From positions 22,441,501 to 22,505,500 of the forward strand of contig NC_083609.1 in NCBI RefSeq assembly GCF_029168945.1: a stretch of DNA of 64,000 nt, read 5' to 3'. How positions within the stretch are numbered: position 1 is the stretch's first letter; each line of letters starts with the position of its first letter. This document shows positions 1 through 9,479 of this stretch, piece by piece. Position numbers and translations under genes: made by a program. The notes below the pieces were generated by a model. The model searched no databases. It saw only the letters and a program-made list of their open reading frames with translations, and had not been told where the DNA came from. The DNA is from Cannabis sativa (taxonomy: Eukaryota; Streptophyta; Magnoliopsida; Rosales; Cannabaceae).

Positions 1-12
1 TCTGAGGCCAGT
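1..12 (-). other. Primer binding site remnant of a minus-strand copia element
   Basis: The first 12 bases are the reverse complement of the start of the primer binding site seen just after the other Angela-like 5' LTRs (ACTGGCCTCAGA). The LTR at 13 is therefore a 5' LTR of an element on the minus strand, whose internal region lies to the left, outside the window. Confidence 0.7.
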
Positions 13-1007
13 TGTTGGAAATTTATTTTACTAGGATCTTAGATCTACTCACAAGTATGTTGTTTAAACATCCTAAATAAGAACTTTCTAAAACGATAAA
101 TTAAACACATATAATGTTAAGAAAACCTTACATTGATGCAGCGGAATTAATGTCTCCTTCCACTCAGATCTCTAACCCTTGATTCCTTTCTGTAGCAGAG
201 TATAATCAAGATCTGAGCCCGAATGTCCTTCTTCTTCAAGTTTTGATCCTTCACAGTCTTCCAATATATGATTGAGTTACTGCTTGCTGTGTGTGGGCAC
301 TTACTCTTTCACTAGGGTCACGAAAAAGATGAAGAAGAAAAGAGAGAGGGTTTCGGCCAAGGTGTAGAAAGTGGGGAAGGCTCAGTTTTTCTGAAGAGAG
401 AAATTTCTGTCAGAAAGGCTTATTCAAAGATGTGTATTTGACTGAGCCATCACTTTCTATTTATAGGCAACTACTAGGTTTAGGTTTAGAATTATTTGCC
501 ATTAAAATAATGAAAATATTAATTTGAAAAAATCAACTTAAGTGGCCGGCCATGGTGTTGTAATGGGCCTCACTTAATTTTGCAATTTTATCAAATTTTA
601 TCTCTATTTTCTCAAAAACGCCAATTTTCCAATTCTAACCTTTTAAATGCCAAAACTAATTATTTAATAACTAAAATAGATTATTAAATAATATTGTCAT
701 TTAATTTAATTATTAATTAGACATATAAAGTCCATTAATAAATAAATAAACCTAGAAACTCTTTTCTTTACAATTTCACCCCTGCTTAGTGAAAATTCAT
801 AAAATTAGACATAGTTTTACTTTAGAATTATAATTGATCAATCACGAATTAATTAATGAGTCTTACAAGCAGAATGTTCTCAACTAGAATGGAGACCATG
901 GATCTATATGCTGAGCTTCCAATAAGTGAACCAAATTTACCAAGTAAATTCCTACTTATTAATTCTTCATTGAATCCACTCTTAGAACTTAGAATTGCAC
1001 TCTCAGA
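13..1007 (-). mobile_element. Truncated 5' LTR of an Angela-like Ty1/copia element (copy H1)
   Basis: Read on the minus strand, this matches the last ~1 kb of the Angela-like LTRs at 26613-28489 and 45954-47833. Its terminus is CCAACA (complement TGTTGG at 13). The first ~870 bases expected of the LTR are missing. The match fades between 1005 and 1016, where gypsy LTR sequence begins. The sequence is closer by eye to the LTR at the right edge of the window than to the plus-strand copies. No coding potential. Confidence 0.8.
457..551 (-). promoter_or_regulatory. LTR core promoter: TATA box plus upstream GGCCGGCC palindrome
   Basis: On the minus strand TATAAATAG lies at 457-465 and the palindrome GGCCGGCC at 544-551, with 78 bases between them. 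The same pair with 76-78 bases spacing occurs in every Angela-like LTR in the window that covers this part. TATA assignment is by sequence and position. The role of the palindrome is inferred from conservation only. Confidence 0.6.
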
Positions 1008-1015
1008 CTTATATA

Positions 1016-1300
1016 GAGTATGACCGGTTCGACCGATTAGGCTGACACTGTATCACGTCGGTACAGGCTAGAGTATGACCAGCAGCCGGAGTATGACCGG
1101 TTCGACTGATTAGCCTGATACTTAGGTTGGTGGTTCCGTACTATTTGACGTATCACGTCGGTATAGGCATGAGTATGACCAGCAGCCGGAGTATGACCGG
1201 TTCGACCGATTAAGTTGATACTGTAACACGTCGGTACAGGCTAGAGTATGACCAGCAGCCGGAGTATGACCGGTTCGACCGATTAGGCTGTTACTTGTCA
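1016..1300 (+). repeat. Imperfect tandem repeats in gypsy A LTR
   Basis: The word GAGTATGACC recurs at 1016, 1071, 1089, 1171, 1189, 1244 and 1262. This gives a compound unit of 73 bases (100 in the middle copy, which carries an insertion). Each unit holds a long half with GGTTCGACCGATTA and a short half with AGCAGCCG. The related solo LTR has only about one degenerate copy near 60390, so the array grew in this lineage. Confidence 0.85.
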
Positions 1301-1432
1301 ATAGTACCGTCCCTATGAACGTTCAGTATCGTGTTGGACACAACAGTTAGGGTTATGGTCAGGGGTATGGGCGTCTGATCATGACCGGGATTTATGTATG
1401 AGTATTATTATGCTTTTCTTACTGAGTCTGTC

Positions 1433-1448
1433 GACTCACAGTGATATG
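1433..1448 (+). promoter_or_regulatory. Conserved inverted repeat in gypsy LTRs
   Basis: TGAGTC and GACTCA arms flank a TGTC loop. The same motif in the same context (a TTCTTACTG lead-in, then GTGTAGGTAAAGG or a close variant downstream) occurs at 23331-23346, 40535-40550 and 60560-60575. Function unknown; it lies in the 3' third of the LTR. Confidence 0.5.
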
Positions 1449-1792
1449 TTTATGTGTAGGTAAAGGCAAGGCTAGAGTTGATGGACCGTGAGCGAGCCGG
1501 TGAAGATTGTACATGTCGGGGCGGTTAGGCCTGGAGCGTACGATCATCGGGACAGCAAGGCTACTTTTGTAATTAGTCGCTAGGCGAAAAGTATTTTCTA
1601 TAGACAGTAAACTTTTGTAAATGGTTTTGTAATCGGGATCCCGAGTCTTTTGTTTAAATATTTTACAAGTTTAATTAAAAAACAAAAATTTTAATTAATT
1701 ACGTTTTCTATAAACCTCGTTGATTAGCAACGAGCTGCACAGTATGTTTAAAAATCACGTAATACGCCTATGCTAGTTAGGGTGTTACAATT

Positions 1793-1808
1793 TGGTATCA
1801 GAGCCGCC
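1793..1808 (+). other. Primer binding site of gypsy A (initiator tRNA-Met)
   Basis: TGGTATCAGAGC begins three bases after the LTR end. This matches the complement of the 3' end of plant initiator tRNA-Met, the usual primer of plant LTR elements. Confidence 0.85.
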
Positions 1809-2070
1809 AAGTTGTCTTCCGAAGATCGTCACGATATGTACAATCATCATCAGCAGTTAGCTCGTTCCACGGTTCAGTAAGCTTTTATTGCTTTAGTAGT
1901 TTATTTAATTTTTATGAAATAAGAAAAGCCTGATAGGAAGCATGTTAGTAGCCTGATAGTAGAATAGGCGCATGTTTCGTTTTTAATTTCCAAATTAAGC
2001 GGCATTAGTAAGCTCTTCTTGAATGCGACCTGATATGCCAACTCTTGGTTTCGCAGGCGGTTCCGACTAG

Positions 2071-5000
2071 ATGGACGCCAGGCGGACTACCAGGAGCCAG
2101 GGCAATTCGGTAGGGTCGAATCAAGGTCAGAGAGCTCATATTCCCCTGCCAGTTAGGGGCCGAGGTAGAGGTCCCCGGGGCAGGGCTCGTGGTCGGGGTG
2201 ATGAGAACCCGCCACAGGCTCCCCAAGCCGATCAGGGAGCCCAGAATTGGGAGGTTAGGTTTGCTGAGATGCAAGCCAGAATAGAAGAGCAAGACCTCGA
2301 GATACAGAGATTGAGGCAGCAGGGGGCTCCTGCAGTGCCTGTGCCAGTAGTTCCAGTGGCACCTGCCCCTGCTGCTCAGGCCAAAATAGTGGTGGCGGCC
2401 AACAGAATGGAACCTTTGTATGAACGGTTCCGGAAGCAAGCACCTCCGGTCTTTCTGGGAGGTCCAGATGTGATGAAGGCCGAACAGTGGCTAACGGCGA
2501 TCATCAAAATCTTGAACTTTATGGGTGTCACCGGGAACGACAGAGTGGTGTGTGCCACTTTCCAGTTTCAAGAAGACGCTCTGGTCTTGTGGGACATGGT
2601 GTCTCAGATTCACGACGTCACCACCATGACCTGGGAAAGGTTCCAGGAACTCTTTAACGCCAAGTATTATAACGAGGCGGTCAGAAGCGCCAAGAGGAAA
2701 GAGTTCGCCCACCTGACCCAGCGGGAGAATATGAGCGTGACCGAGTATACTACTCAGTTTGACCGGTTGGCGAGGTTAGCCTCGGGAATAGTGCCAACCG
2801 ACTTCAACAAGAAAGAGAAGTACGTGGACGGGTTAAATGCGAAGATTAAACATGACTTGATGATCACCACTGACGACAAGACCACCTATGCTGAGATGGT
2901 GGAGAAGGCACTGCGAGTTGAGGGCGCAGTTGGATGTATGTCGGAGTCAGCTAGTACTCCGGCGAGTGGCGGGGCTCCTACCCCTCCTGCATCAGGTTTT
3001 AGCAGGGGGAGTAGTGGTTCGGCCATGGACCAGAAGAGGAGAGCATCCACTGCATCCGGAGGCTCGAGTCAGAACAAGAGGTTCTGGGGGAACCAGAATA
3101 GAGGTAGTCGTCCTGATGGTGCAGAGACCTGGTTCTCCTATCCCGAGTGCCCCAGCTGCAAAAGGCACCATCGGGGTGAATGTAAAGGTCAGGGATGCTT
3201 TCACTGTGGCATGCCCGGACACTTCAAGAGGGATTGTCCCCAGCTCCGCTCAGAGGCACCGAGGGCTCCGGCGATACCCACTCCAGCTAGGGTGTTCGCC
3301 ATCACTCAGGCTGATGCAGATGCCAGCCCATCAGCTGTAACAGGTCAGCTTTCGGTTAATAACTCACTTTACTCAGTACTGTTTGATTCTGGGGCTACAC
3401 ATTCTTATGTGGCAGCCAGAGTCTTTAGTAAATTGGATAGACCGTATGATAGATATGAATCAGGGTTTGGAACCCTATTACCTGGCGGAGAGTTAGTTAT
3501 CTCCAAAATGTGGATTAAGTCTATGCCGATCAGGATAGATGGTAGAGAGTTAAGTGCTGACTTGATAGAGATGAGCCTAGTAGAGTTCGATATTATTTTA
3601 GGAATGGATTTCCTATCTAAATATTCGGCGAGCATTGATTGCAAAAGGAGGATGGTGATCTTCCAACCGGAAAGTGAAGAACCATTCGTGTTTGTTGGCT
3701 CAGTTCGGGGATCTCGGATCCCGGTGATTTCGGCCATGTCAGCTAGGGAATTATTGCATGGTGGATGCTTAGGGTTTCTGGCCGTTGTGGTGGACACCAC
3801 TCGGCCAGATACCATACGGTCAGAGGACATCAAGGTGGTTCGGGAATTTTTAGATGTTTTTCCTGAAGAACTTCCAGGGTTACCACCTCAGCGGGAGATT
3901 GACTTCGTGATAGATTTGGCACTAGGGGTGGAACCGGTTTCCAAAGCCCCGTATAGAATGGCTCCAGCTGAACTTAAGGAATTAAAGATTCAACTCCAGG
4001 GGTTGCTTGACATCGGGTTTATTCGGCCTAGTGTGTCACCCTGGGGAGCCCCGGTTTTATTCTTCAAGAAGAAAGATGGAACTATGAGGATGTGCATCGA
4101 TTATAGAGAATTGAACAAGCTGACAGTGAAGAATAAATATCCATTACCTAGGATCGATGATCTGTTCGATCAGCTTCACGGGAAGACGGTCTTTTCTAAG
4201 GTTGATCTCCGTTCGGGTTATCATGAGTTGAGAATCCGAGAGGACATTCCGAAGACAGCTTTCCGCACTAGGTATGGACATTATGAATTCCTGGTTATGT
4301 CGTTCGGACTAACCAATGCTCCTACAACATTCATGGACTTGATGAATAGGGTATTCAAGGATTTCCTCGATATCTGTGTGATTGTGTTTATCGACGACAT
4401 CCTCGTGTACTCTCAATCAGAAGAGGAGCATGAATTACATCTTCAGATGGTACTGCAACGGCTTCGGGAACACAAGCTTTATGCCAAGTTCAAGAAATGC
4501 GAATTTTGGCTATCTCAAGTATCCTTCTTAGGGCACATTGTGAGCAAAGATGGGATCAAGGTGGATCCCGGGAAGATCGAATCCGTCAGGGATTGGCCGA
4601 GACCGAAGACAGTGACAGAGATCAGAAGCTTCTTGGGTTTAGCTAGGTATTATCGTAGGTTCGTGGAAGGGTTTTCAAAAATTTCAATGCCCTTAACCGA
4701 ACTTACAAAGAAGAATCAGCGGTTTGTCTGGTCAGACAAGTGCGAAGCTAGTTTTCAGGAGCTGAAGCAGAGGTTGATTACCGCTCCAGTACTAGCTTTG
4801 CCCTCAGACAATGAGAAATTTGTTGTTTATTGCGATGCATCCAGACAGGGTCTGGGGTGTGTGTTGATGCAAGCCGATCGGGTCATCGCTTATGCCTCCC
4901 GTCAGTTAAAGGATTACGAACAGCGATACCCGACTCATGATCTAGAGTTGGCCGCGGTGGTTTTTGCATTGAAGATTTGGCGGCATTACCTTTACGGAGA

Positions 5001-6768
5001 AAGGTGTGAAATCTATACCGACCATAAAAGTCTCAAGTATTTCTTTACTCAGAAAGATTTGAACATGAGACAGAGACGTTGGTTGGAATTAGTCAAAGAT
5101 TACGACTGTGAGATCCTCTATCACCCTGGGAAGGCCAATGTAGTGGCCGATGCCCTGAGCAGGAAGGGTCTCGGGCAGGTAGCTAGTATGGTTCAGATCT
5201 CGCCTCAGCTAGCAGAGGATATGGTTAGATTCGACATTGAGTTTGTGGTAGGTCAGCTTCACAACTTAACGCTGCAATCTCATATGTTGGAAAGAATTAA
5301 AGCCGCTCAGATGACAGATCAAGAGTTAGTGAAGATCAGAGATGAGGTTTTGGCTGGTCAAGCTAGGGACTTTTCAGTGTCAGACAACGCGATGCTTCTG
5401 TATAAAGCTAGAGTTTGTGTTCCGAATAGTGTGGAACTCAGGAATGAGATCTTTGAGGAGGCTCATTCTACCCCGTATTCTCTGCATCCCGGCACCACTA
5501 AGATGTACCAAGATCTTAAACCGTATTTCTGGTGGAGCGGTATGAAGAATAATTTGGTAGAATTCGTATCGAGGTGCCTCACTTGTCAACAGATTAAGGC
5601 TGAACATCAGAGACCACCAGGGTTGTTGCAGCCTTTAACCCTACCTGAATGGAAGTGGGAAGATATCACGATGGATTTTGTGGTCGGGTTACCTAGGACC
5701 ACGGGTTTGTTTGATTCCATCTGGGTAGTGGTGGATCGATTCACGAAATCTGCTCATTTTCTGCCTGTTAGAACAACATTTACAGTGGATCAGTTGGCAG
5801 AATTGTATGTCAGAGAGATTGTAAGACTTCACGGGGTACCGAAGTCCATAGTTTCGGATAGGGATTCGAAGTTCACCTCCAAATTTTGGCAGAGTTTGCA
5901 ACGAGCAATGGGTACAAAGTTGAAATTCAGTACAACATTCCATCCTCAGACAGATGGTCAGTCCGAAAGGACAATTCAGATATTGGAGGACATGTTACGA
6001 GCCTGTGTTATGGATTTTGAAGGCTCTTGGAATAAATATCTACCGTTGATAGAATTTTCTTACAAGAACAATTGTCAGAGTACGATAGGGATGGCTCCCT
6101 ATGAACTGTTATACGATAGGAAGTGTAGATCTCCCATCCACTGGGATGAGACAGGGGAGAGAAAATACTTGGGTCCAGAGTCAGTGCAGCGGACCAATGA
6201 GGCAATAGAGAAGATAAAAGCTAGAATGCTTGCCTCACAGAGTAGACAGAAAAGTTATGCAGATCCGAAACGCAGAGATGTTGAGTTCCAAGTAGGGGAC
6301 CATGTGTTTTTACGGGTATCTCCGATGAAGGGGATCAAATGTTTCGGGAAAAGAGGCAAGTTATGCCCTAGATTTACAGGTTCTTTCGAGATTCTCGAGA
6401 AGATAGGTCAAGTGGCATACCGGTTAGCGTTGCCTCCAGCTTTATCAGCAGTTCACAACGTATTTCATGTCTCGATGTTGAGAAAATACGTTTCAGATCC
6501 TTCTCATATACTTAGTTATGAGAGCCTAGAACTGCAGCCAAATATGACTTACGAAGAACAACCAGTGCAGATCCTGGATAGAAAGGATAAAGTCCTTCGG
6601 AATAAGACCATAGCATTGGTCAAAGTTCTCTGGAGAAACAGCAAGGTGGAGGAAGCCACCTGGGAGCTAGAGTCAGATATGAGAGCTCAATATCCAGAGT
6701 TATTCAGGTTTGATTTCGGGGACGAAATCCTTTTAAGGGGGAATAGTTGTAAAGACCGATTAGTTTAA
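2071..6768 (+). CDS. Gypsy A gag-pol polyprotein (1,565 aa)
   Basis: One uninterrupted ORF. Order: an Arg/Gly-rich N-terminus; a short predicted coil (~58-83); the gag core (~115-290); a double zinc-knuckle region ending in a CCHC knuckle (C376, C379, H384, C389); an aspartic protease with DSG at 439-441; reverse transcriptase with D712 and FIDD at 773-776; RNase H with D922, E959, D984 and D1027; integrase with H1132, H1139, C1169, C1172 and a D1202-D1263-E1299 triad, with exactly 35 residues between the last two; and a chromodomain-like C-terminus (~1497-1546). The start is supported because the decayed gypsy B keeps the same MDA opening. One codon is missing in the RT: the text reads RIREDIPK where gypsy B has RIREEDIPK. 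The stop lies 21 bases inside the 3' LTR. The protein would form virus-like particles, copy its RNA and integrate the copy. All catalytic residues are present, but activity is unproven. Confidence 0.93.
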   Translation: MDARRTTRSQGNSVGSNQGQRAHIPLPVRGRGRGPRGRARGRGDENPPQAPQADQGAQNWEVRFAEMQARIEEQDLEIQRLRQQGAPAVPVPVVPVAPAPAAQAKIVVAANRMEPLYERFRKQAPPVFLGGPDVMKAEQWLTAIIKILNFMGVTGNDRVVCATFQFQEDALVLWDMVSQIHDVTTMTWERFQELFNAKYYNEAVRSAKRKEFAHLTQRENMSVTEYTTQFDRLARLASGIVPTDFNKKEKYVDGLNAKIKHDLMITTDDKTTYAEMVEKALRVEGAVGCMSESASTPASGGAPTPPASGFSRGSSGSAMDQKRRASTASGGSSQNKRFWGNQNRGSRPDGAETWFSYPECPSCKRHHRGECKGQGCFHCGMPGHFKRDCPQLRSEAPRAPAIPTPARVFAITQADADASPSAVTGQLSVNNSLYSVLFDSGATHSYVAARVFSKLDRPYDRYESGFGTLLPGGELVISKMWIKSMPIRIDGRELSADLIEMSLVEFDIILGMDFLSKYSASIDCKRRMVIFQPESEEPFVFVGSVRGSRIPVISAMSARELLHGGCLGFLAVVVDTTRPDTIRSEDIKVVREFLDVFPEELPGLPPQREIDFVIDLALGVEPVSKAPYRMAPAELKELKIQLQGLLDIGFIRPSVSPWGAPVLFFKKKDGTMRMCIDYRELNKLTVKNKYPLPRIDDLFDQLHGKTVFSKVDLRSGYHELRIREDIPKTAFRTRYGHYEFLVMSFGLTNAPTTFMDLMNRVFKDFLDICVIVFIDDILVYSQSEEEHELHLQMVLQRLREHKLYAKFKKCEFWLSQVSFLGHIVSKDGIKVDPGKIESVRDWPRPKTVTEIRSFLGLARYYRRFVEGFSKISMPLTELTKKNQRFVWSDKCEASFQELKQRLITAPVLALPSDNEKFVVYCDASRQGLGCVLMQADRVIAYASRQLKDYEQRYPTHDLELAAVVFALKIWRHYLYGERCEIYTDHKSLKYFFTQKDLNMRQRRWLELVKDYDCEILYHPGKANVVADALSRKGLGQVASMVQISPQLAEDMVRFDIEFVVGQLHNLTLQSHMLERIKAAQMTDQELVKIRDEVLAGQARDFSVSDNAMLLYKARVCVPNSVELRNEIFEEAHSTPYSLHPGTTKMYQDLKPYFWWSGMKNNLVEFVSRCLTCQQIKAEHQRPPGLLQPLTLPEWKWEDITMDFVVGLPRTTGLFDSIWVVVDRFTKSAHFLPVRTTFTVDQLAELYVREIVRLHGVPKSIVSDRDSKFTSKFWQSLQRAMGTKLKFSTTFHPQTDGQSERTIQILEDMLRACVMDFEGSWNKYLPLIEFSYKNNCQSTIGMAPYELLYDRKCRSPIHWDETGERKYLGPESVQRTNEAIEKIKARMLASQSRQKSYADPKRRDVEFQVGDHVFLRVSPMKGIKCFGKRGKLCPRFTGSFEILEKIGQVAYRLALPPALSAVHNVFHVSMLRKYVSDPSHILSYESLELQPNMTYEEQPVQILDRKDKVLRNKTIALVKVLWRNSKVEEATWELESDMRAQYPELFRFDFGDEILLRGNSCKDRLV
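6735..6742 (+). other. Polypurine tract of gypsy A
   Basis: AAGGGGGA sits five bases before the 3' LTR start (TGTAAAGACC at 6748). This is the expected site of plus-strand priming. It lies inside the 3' end of the gag-pol ORF. Confidence 0.7.
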
Positions 6769-7087
6769 TTTGGAAATTAGCAGTTAATCATGTTTAATTA
6801 TGAAATTATTTATAGCTATTTAAATAATTATTTATACTGTTATTATTGAATTCAGAGATGCATTTTTATGTCATTTAGTAGTTTTCATAATTTTGCATTT
6901 CCGGTGCCCGGTATCATGGAACTCGGTGTTTGGCTCAGTAAAATCACAACTTAGTATGTTAGTAGTTTGGGACGGTTTATTAGACATTGGGAATGTCGGG
7001 AATGGCCGGGAATTTAGAATTTCCCAAAAATACTTCTTTAGTGTTATTTATGTGATTTTAGTATGAAGGGGCAAAATTGTCATTTTA
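6748..7087 (+). repeat. Gypsy A 3' LTR, 5' part only
   Basis: It begins TGTAAAGACCG, matching the solo LTR at 44662, and follows it for ~340 bases to a run reading CAAAATTGTCATTTTAG. The remaining ~1.6 kb is absent and is replaced by the mosaic patch. Confidence 0.8.
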
Positions 7088-7372
7088 GTGTGTGCCACTT
7101 TCCAGTTTCAAAATTGTCATTATGAATTCCTGGTTATGTCGTTTGGACTAACCAATGCTCCTGCAGCATTCATGGACTTGATGAATAGAGTATTCAAGGA
7201 TTTCCTCGATATCTGTGTGATTGTGTTTATCGACGACATCCTCGTGTACTCTCAATCAGAAGAGGAGCATGAATTACATCTTCAGATGGTACTGAAACGG
7301 CTTCGGGAACACAAGCTTTATGACAAGTTAATCAACATACTTGTGAGTAGATCTAAGATCCTGGTAAAATAA
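7088..7372 (+). pseudogene. Mosaic patch: gag scrap + LTR scrap + RT fragment + copia LTR tail
   Basis: Positions 7088-7111 match gag DNA at 2548-2571. Next, 7109-7121 repeats the LTR run seen at 7074-7086. Then 7118 to ~7330 matches RT DNA of the gypsy A type (from [15 protein letters not shown] through [10 protein letters not shown] to HKLYDK). The final bases enter a copia LTR tail through a shared GTTA. The 94-aa ORF is an accident of these joins. The RT piece reads NAPAAF where gypsy A reads NAPTTF, so it came from another copy or predates A's changes. Confidence 0.75.
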
Positions 7373-7383
7373 TTTCCAACAAC

Positions 7384-7400
7384 TGGCCTCAGAGCCATGG
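7384..7400 (+). other. Primer binding site of copia E
   Basis: TGGCCTCAGAGCCATGG matches the 3' end of initiator tRNA-Met (TGGTATCAGAGCCATGG) except for two bases. It lies two bases after the LTR end. Confidence 0.7.
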
Positions 7401-7675
7401 TAATTGATTTACTTGCAAGAAATTTGGACTTTAAAACGATTGTTTGATGTTTTTTGGATGGTATCATGTTGTATTGAGTGTTATTTGATGATTGATTGAT
7501 GTTTGTGAATTTTCGTGAAAAATAATTGAATATCTATTTCTGGAATTATTTTTATTGGATAGTATGGAAAAAAATTAAGCAAGTTACTTTTTTAAAGAAC
7601 TCAATTTCGATTTAATTTGAATTAGTTATGATTTTTTGAAGATTCGGAAAAATCGGGGTTGTGATGAAACCCTCC

Positions 7676-7775
7676 TGCGCGCGCGGAAATCATGCACGAC
7701 ATGATTCCGCTGAGCAAACTCGGCCCAGCACCCAGCATACGCGCGTGGACGGGTATGCACTGCATCCCGTCCGTA
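7676..7775 (+). other. GC-rich hairpin island in the copia E leader
   Basis: A GC-rich block in an AT-rich leader. Hairpin 1 at 7684-7709 has arms CGGAA(A)TCATG and CATGATTCCG around CACGA, with one bulged A. Hairpin 2 at 7747-7772 has arms GGACGGG and CCCGTCC enclosing a bulged T and inner arms ATGCA and TGCAT. It is preceded by GCGCGCGCGG. Equivalent islands lie at 28780-28870 and 48115-48225 with different stem sequences. Confidence 0.6.
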
Positions 7776-9301
7776 CAGCTTGCAATTTTTTCGTTTTTCT
7801 TCGTTTTTTCATGTTTTTTCATGGAATTAACTTCTCATTTTTTGTGTAGTTCTGTATTTATACTATTACTATTCCTCATTCAACTCTAATTATCATAATG
7901 AATTAATTTAATATTTTTTAAATTTAATTCATGATATTAGTATAATTTGAATTTAAAAATAGTTAGTATCTATCTTTTTTGCTTAATAATCTATCTTATT
8001 TTTAAATTTGATTATATCTTATCTTATTTTTAAATTTAAGGTCAGATTTTAAATATTTTAAATTAATTTTTTTTTTAAATAATTTGACCTTATTTAAATT
8101 TAAAATAACATAATTATAATCATGTAATTTTAAAAAGATGTAAGATATTTTGCTAACTTTTAAATTTTGTTATTTTATTTATTTAAATTACATTAAAAAT
8201 CTGAAAAAGATATTCATTTATCTTTTTAATTTTTTATTTAATTTTTATTTATAAAATATAATTTAATTTTTAAAAGTAGTTAGCAAATTTTGAAATGATA
8301 TTTAGGTTGGTTGAAACCTAATTTTTCAAAATTGTAGGTTTAATTTTAAATTTAAATTTTTGTAATTTAATTTCGAATTTTTTCAAATTTTTTTTAATTT
8401 TTGAAAATATTTTATTTAATTAATTATTTCGAAATTATTTAATTTAAAATTAAATAAATCCTACATCCAACTATCCAGTTAACCTTGTTGCAGGAGTATG
8501 TGTTTTAGCTTGTGTGTAAGTTTTCAAAACCTATTATTACTTGATTGCAAATAGCCATGATTACTTTTTGCCAGATCTAATGATCTGATGGCTCCCTTGG
8601 TCAAGTAAATAATTTGTAACAGGTATATTTACAATCTTCTTTCATCTGTGTATGACCTAGCAACATGATAGGACCCATCCAAAGTGTGCCTGTGTGAGCC
8701 TATGTGTTTAATTTCATTATAGATGCATATAGGTTGTTGTTGCTAAATAAATTATCATAGTTCTTCATAGATTTTATTTAGGCCCATTTAGTTTTTGGGC
8801 CTATTCAATTAATAACAGTTGTTCATTTTAAGGTTAAATTCCTCTCTTTTGGGCCTTGTGTGAGAGTTGGGAGCCATAGAAGTGGATACGACATACTGAA
8901 CCCACCACCGCCTCACATGAACTACCCCAATTGTGAAGGTCCATTTGCCTGATTTGAATAACTGTACTAGGTTAATTAAACTAGTTTAACCTAATAAAAT
9001 TGATTAGCAACATAATTAATTTCATTTATTTTGAAATTAATTTAAGAAAATTATAGTTTAAAGAATTTTTTATTCTAAGCTAAACTATATGTATTTTCTT
9101 GTATTTAATTAAATATAGAATTATAACCATCTAGATTCTTTCTGAAGCTTAATTTAAATTTTTCATTAAATATTCCTATTTAAGTTGAAATTTAGTTATC
9201 TCTAACTAATCAACTTAAATCTGAATATCTTTTGGATTTAAAATTTCAAAATTAAGTTGAGGAATTTTAGGCATTGGTTATTAAGATTCTTTAGATATTT
9301 T

Positions 9302-9387
9302 TTAAGTTAATATCTTTTCGAATATTAACTTAAAATGGAATATTTTAGATATTTTTTAAGTTAATATCTTTTCGAATATTAACTTAA
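9302..9387 (+). repeat. Tandem pair of 12-bp-stem hairpins in the copia E leader
   Basis: Arms TTAAGTTAATAT and ATATTAACTTAA around an 8-base loop occur at 9302-9333 and again at 9356-9387, a period of 54. Copia B has the same pair at 30412-30443 and 30467-30498. Copia C has one decayed version near 49660. Confidence 0.8.
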
Positions 9388-9479
9388 AATGGAATATTTT
9401 CAAATTAAGTGGTTACAACTTAATTTTTGATATTTAGTTAAATTTAAATTTGAAAATATTTAAGTTCTAGATTTTTTTT

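Larger units (their letters stand above)
1016..1789 (+). repeat. Gypsy A 5' LTR, 3' part only
   Basis: It ends GGGTGTTACA at 1789, the same end as the solo LTR at 60929, and the primer site follows at once. Its left part is a tandem repeat array (1016-1300). The start of the LTR has been replaced by minus-strand copia LTR sequence. Confidence 0.8.
1016..7087 (+). mobile_element. Ty3/gypsy LTR retrotransposon A (chromovirus, Tekay/Del-like)
   Basis: Order: partial 5' LTR (1016-1789), tRNA-Met primer site (1793), one long gag-pol ORF (2071-6768), polypurine tract (6735-6742), partial 3' LTR (6748-7087). The chromodomain-like tail after the integrase and the gypsy domain order place it among chromoviruses; Tekay/Del is my best guess. 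The 5' LTR lacks its beginning and the 3' LTR lacks its end, so the two LTR pieces do not overlap and cannot date the insertion. No target duplication can be found. The family's full LTR is about 2 kb, judged from the solo LTR at 44662-60929. Confidence 0.9.

Noticed and set aside
1016..1300. Possible CRISPR-like array from the regular GAGTATGACC repeats
   Set aside because: The spacing is compound, spacers are homologous to each other, it lies within an LTR and the genome is plant.
3405..3833. 142-codon minus-strand ORF and several others (2005-2439, 2491-2712, 5689-5943) opposite gypsy A
   Set aside because: They are antisense to a gag-pol frame with clear domains and have no recognisable content.
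7088..7372. A separate small gene containing an RT motif
   Set aside because: The frame is assembled from gag, LTR, RT and copia LTR scraps; no start context or family supports it.
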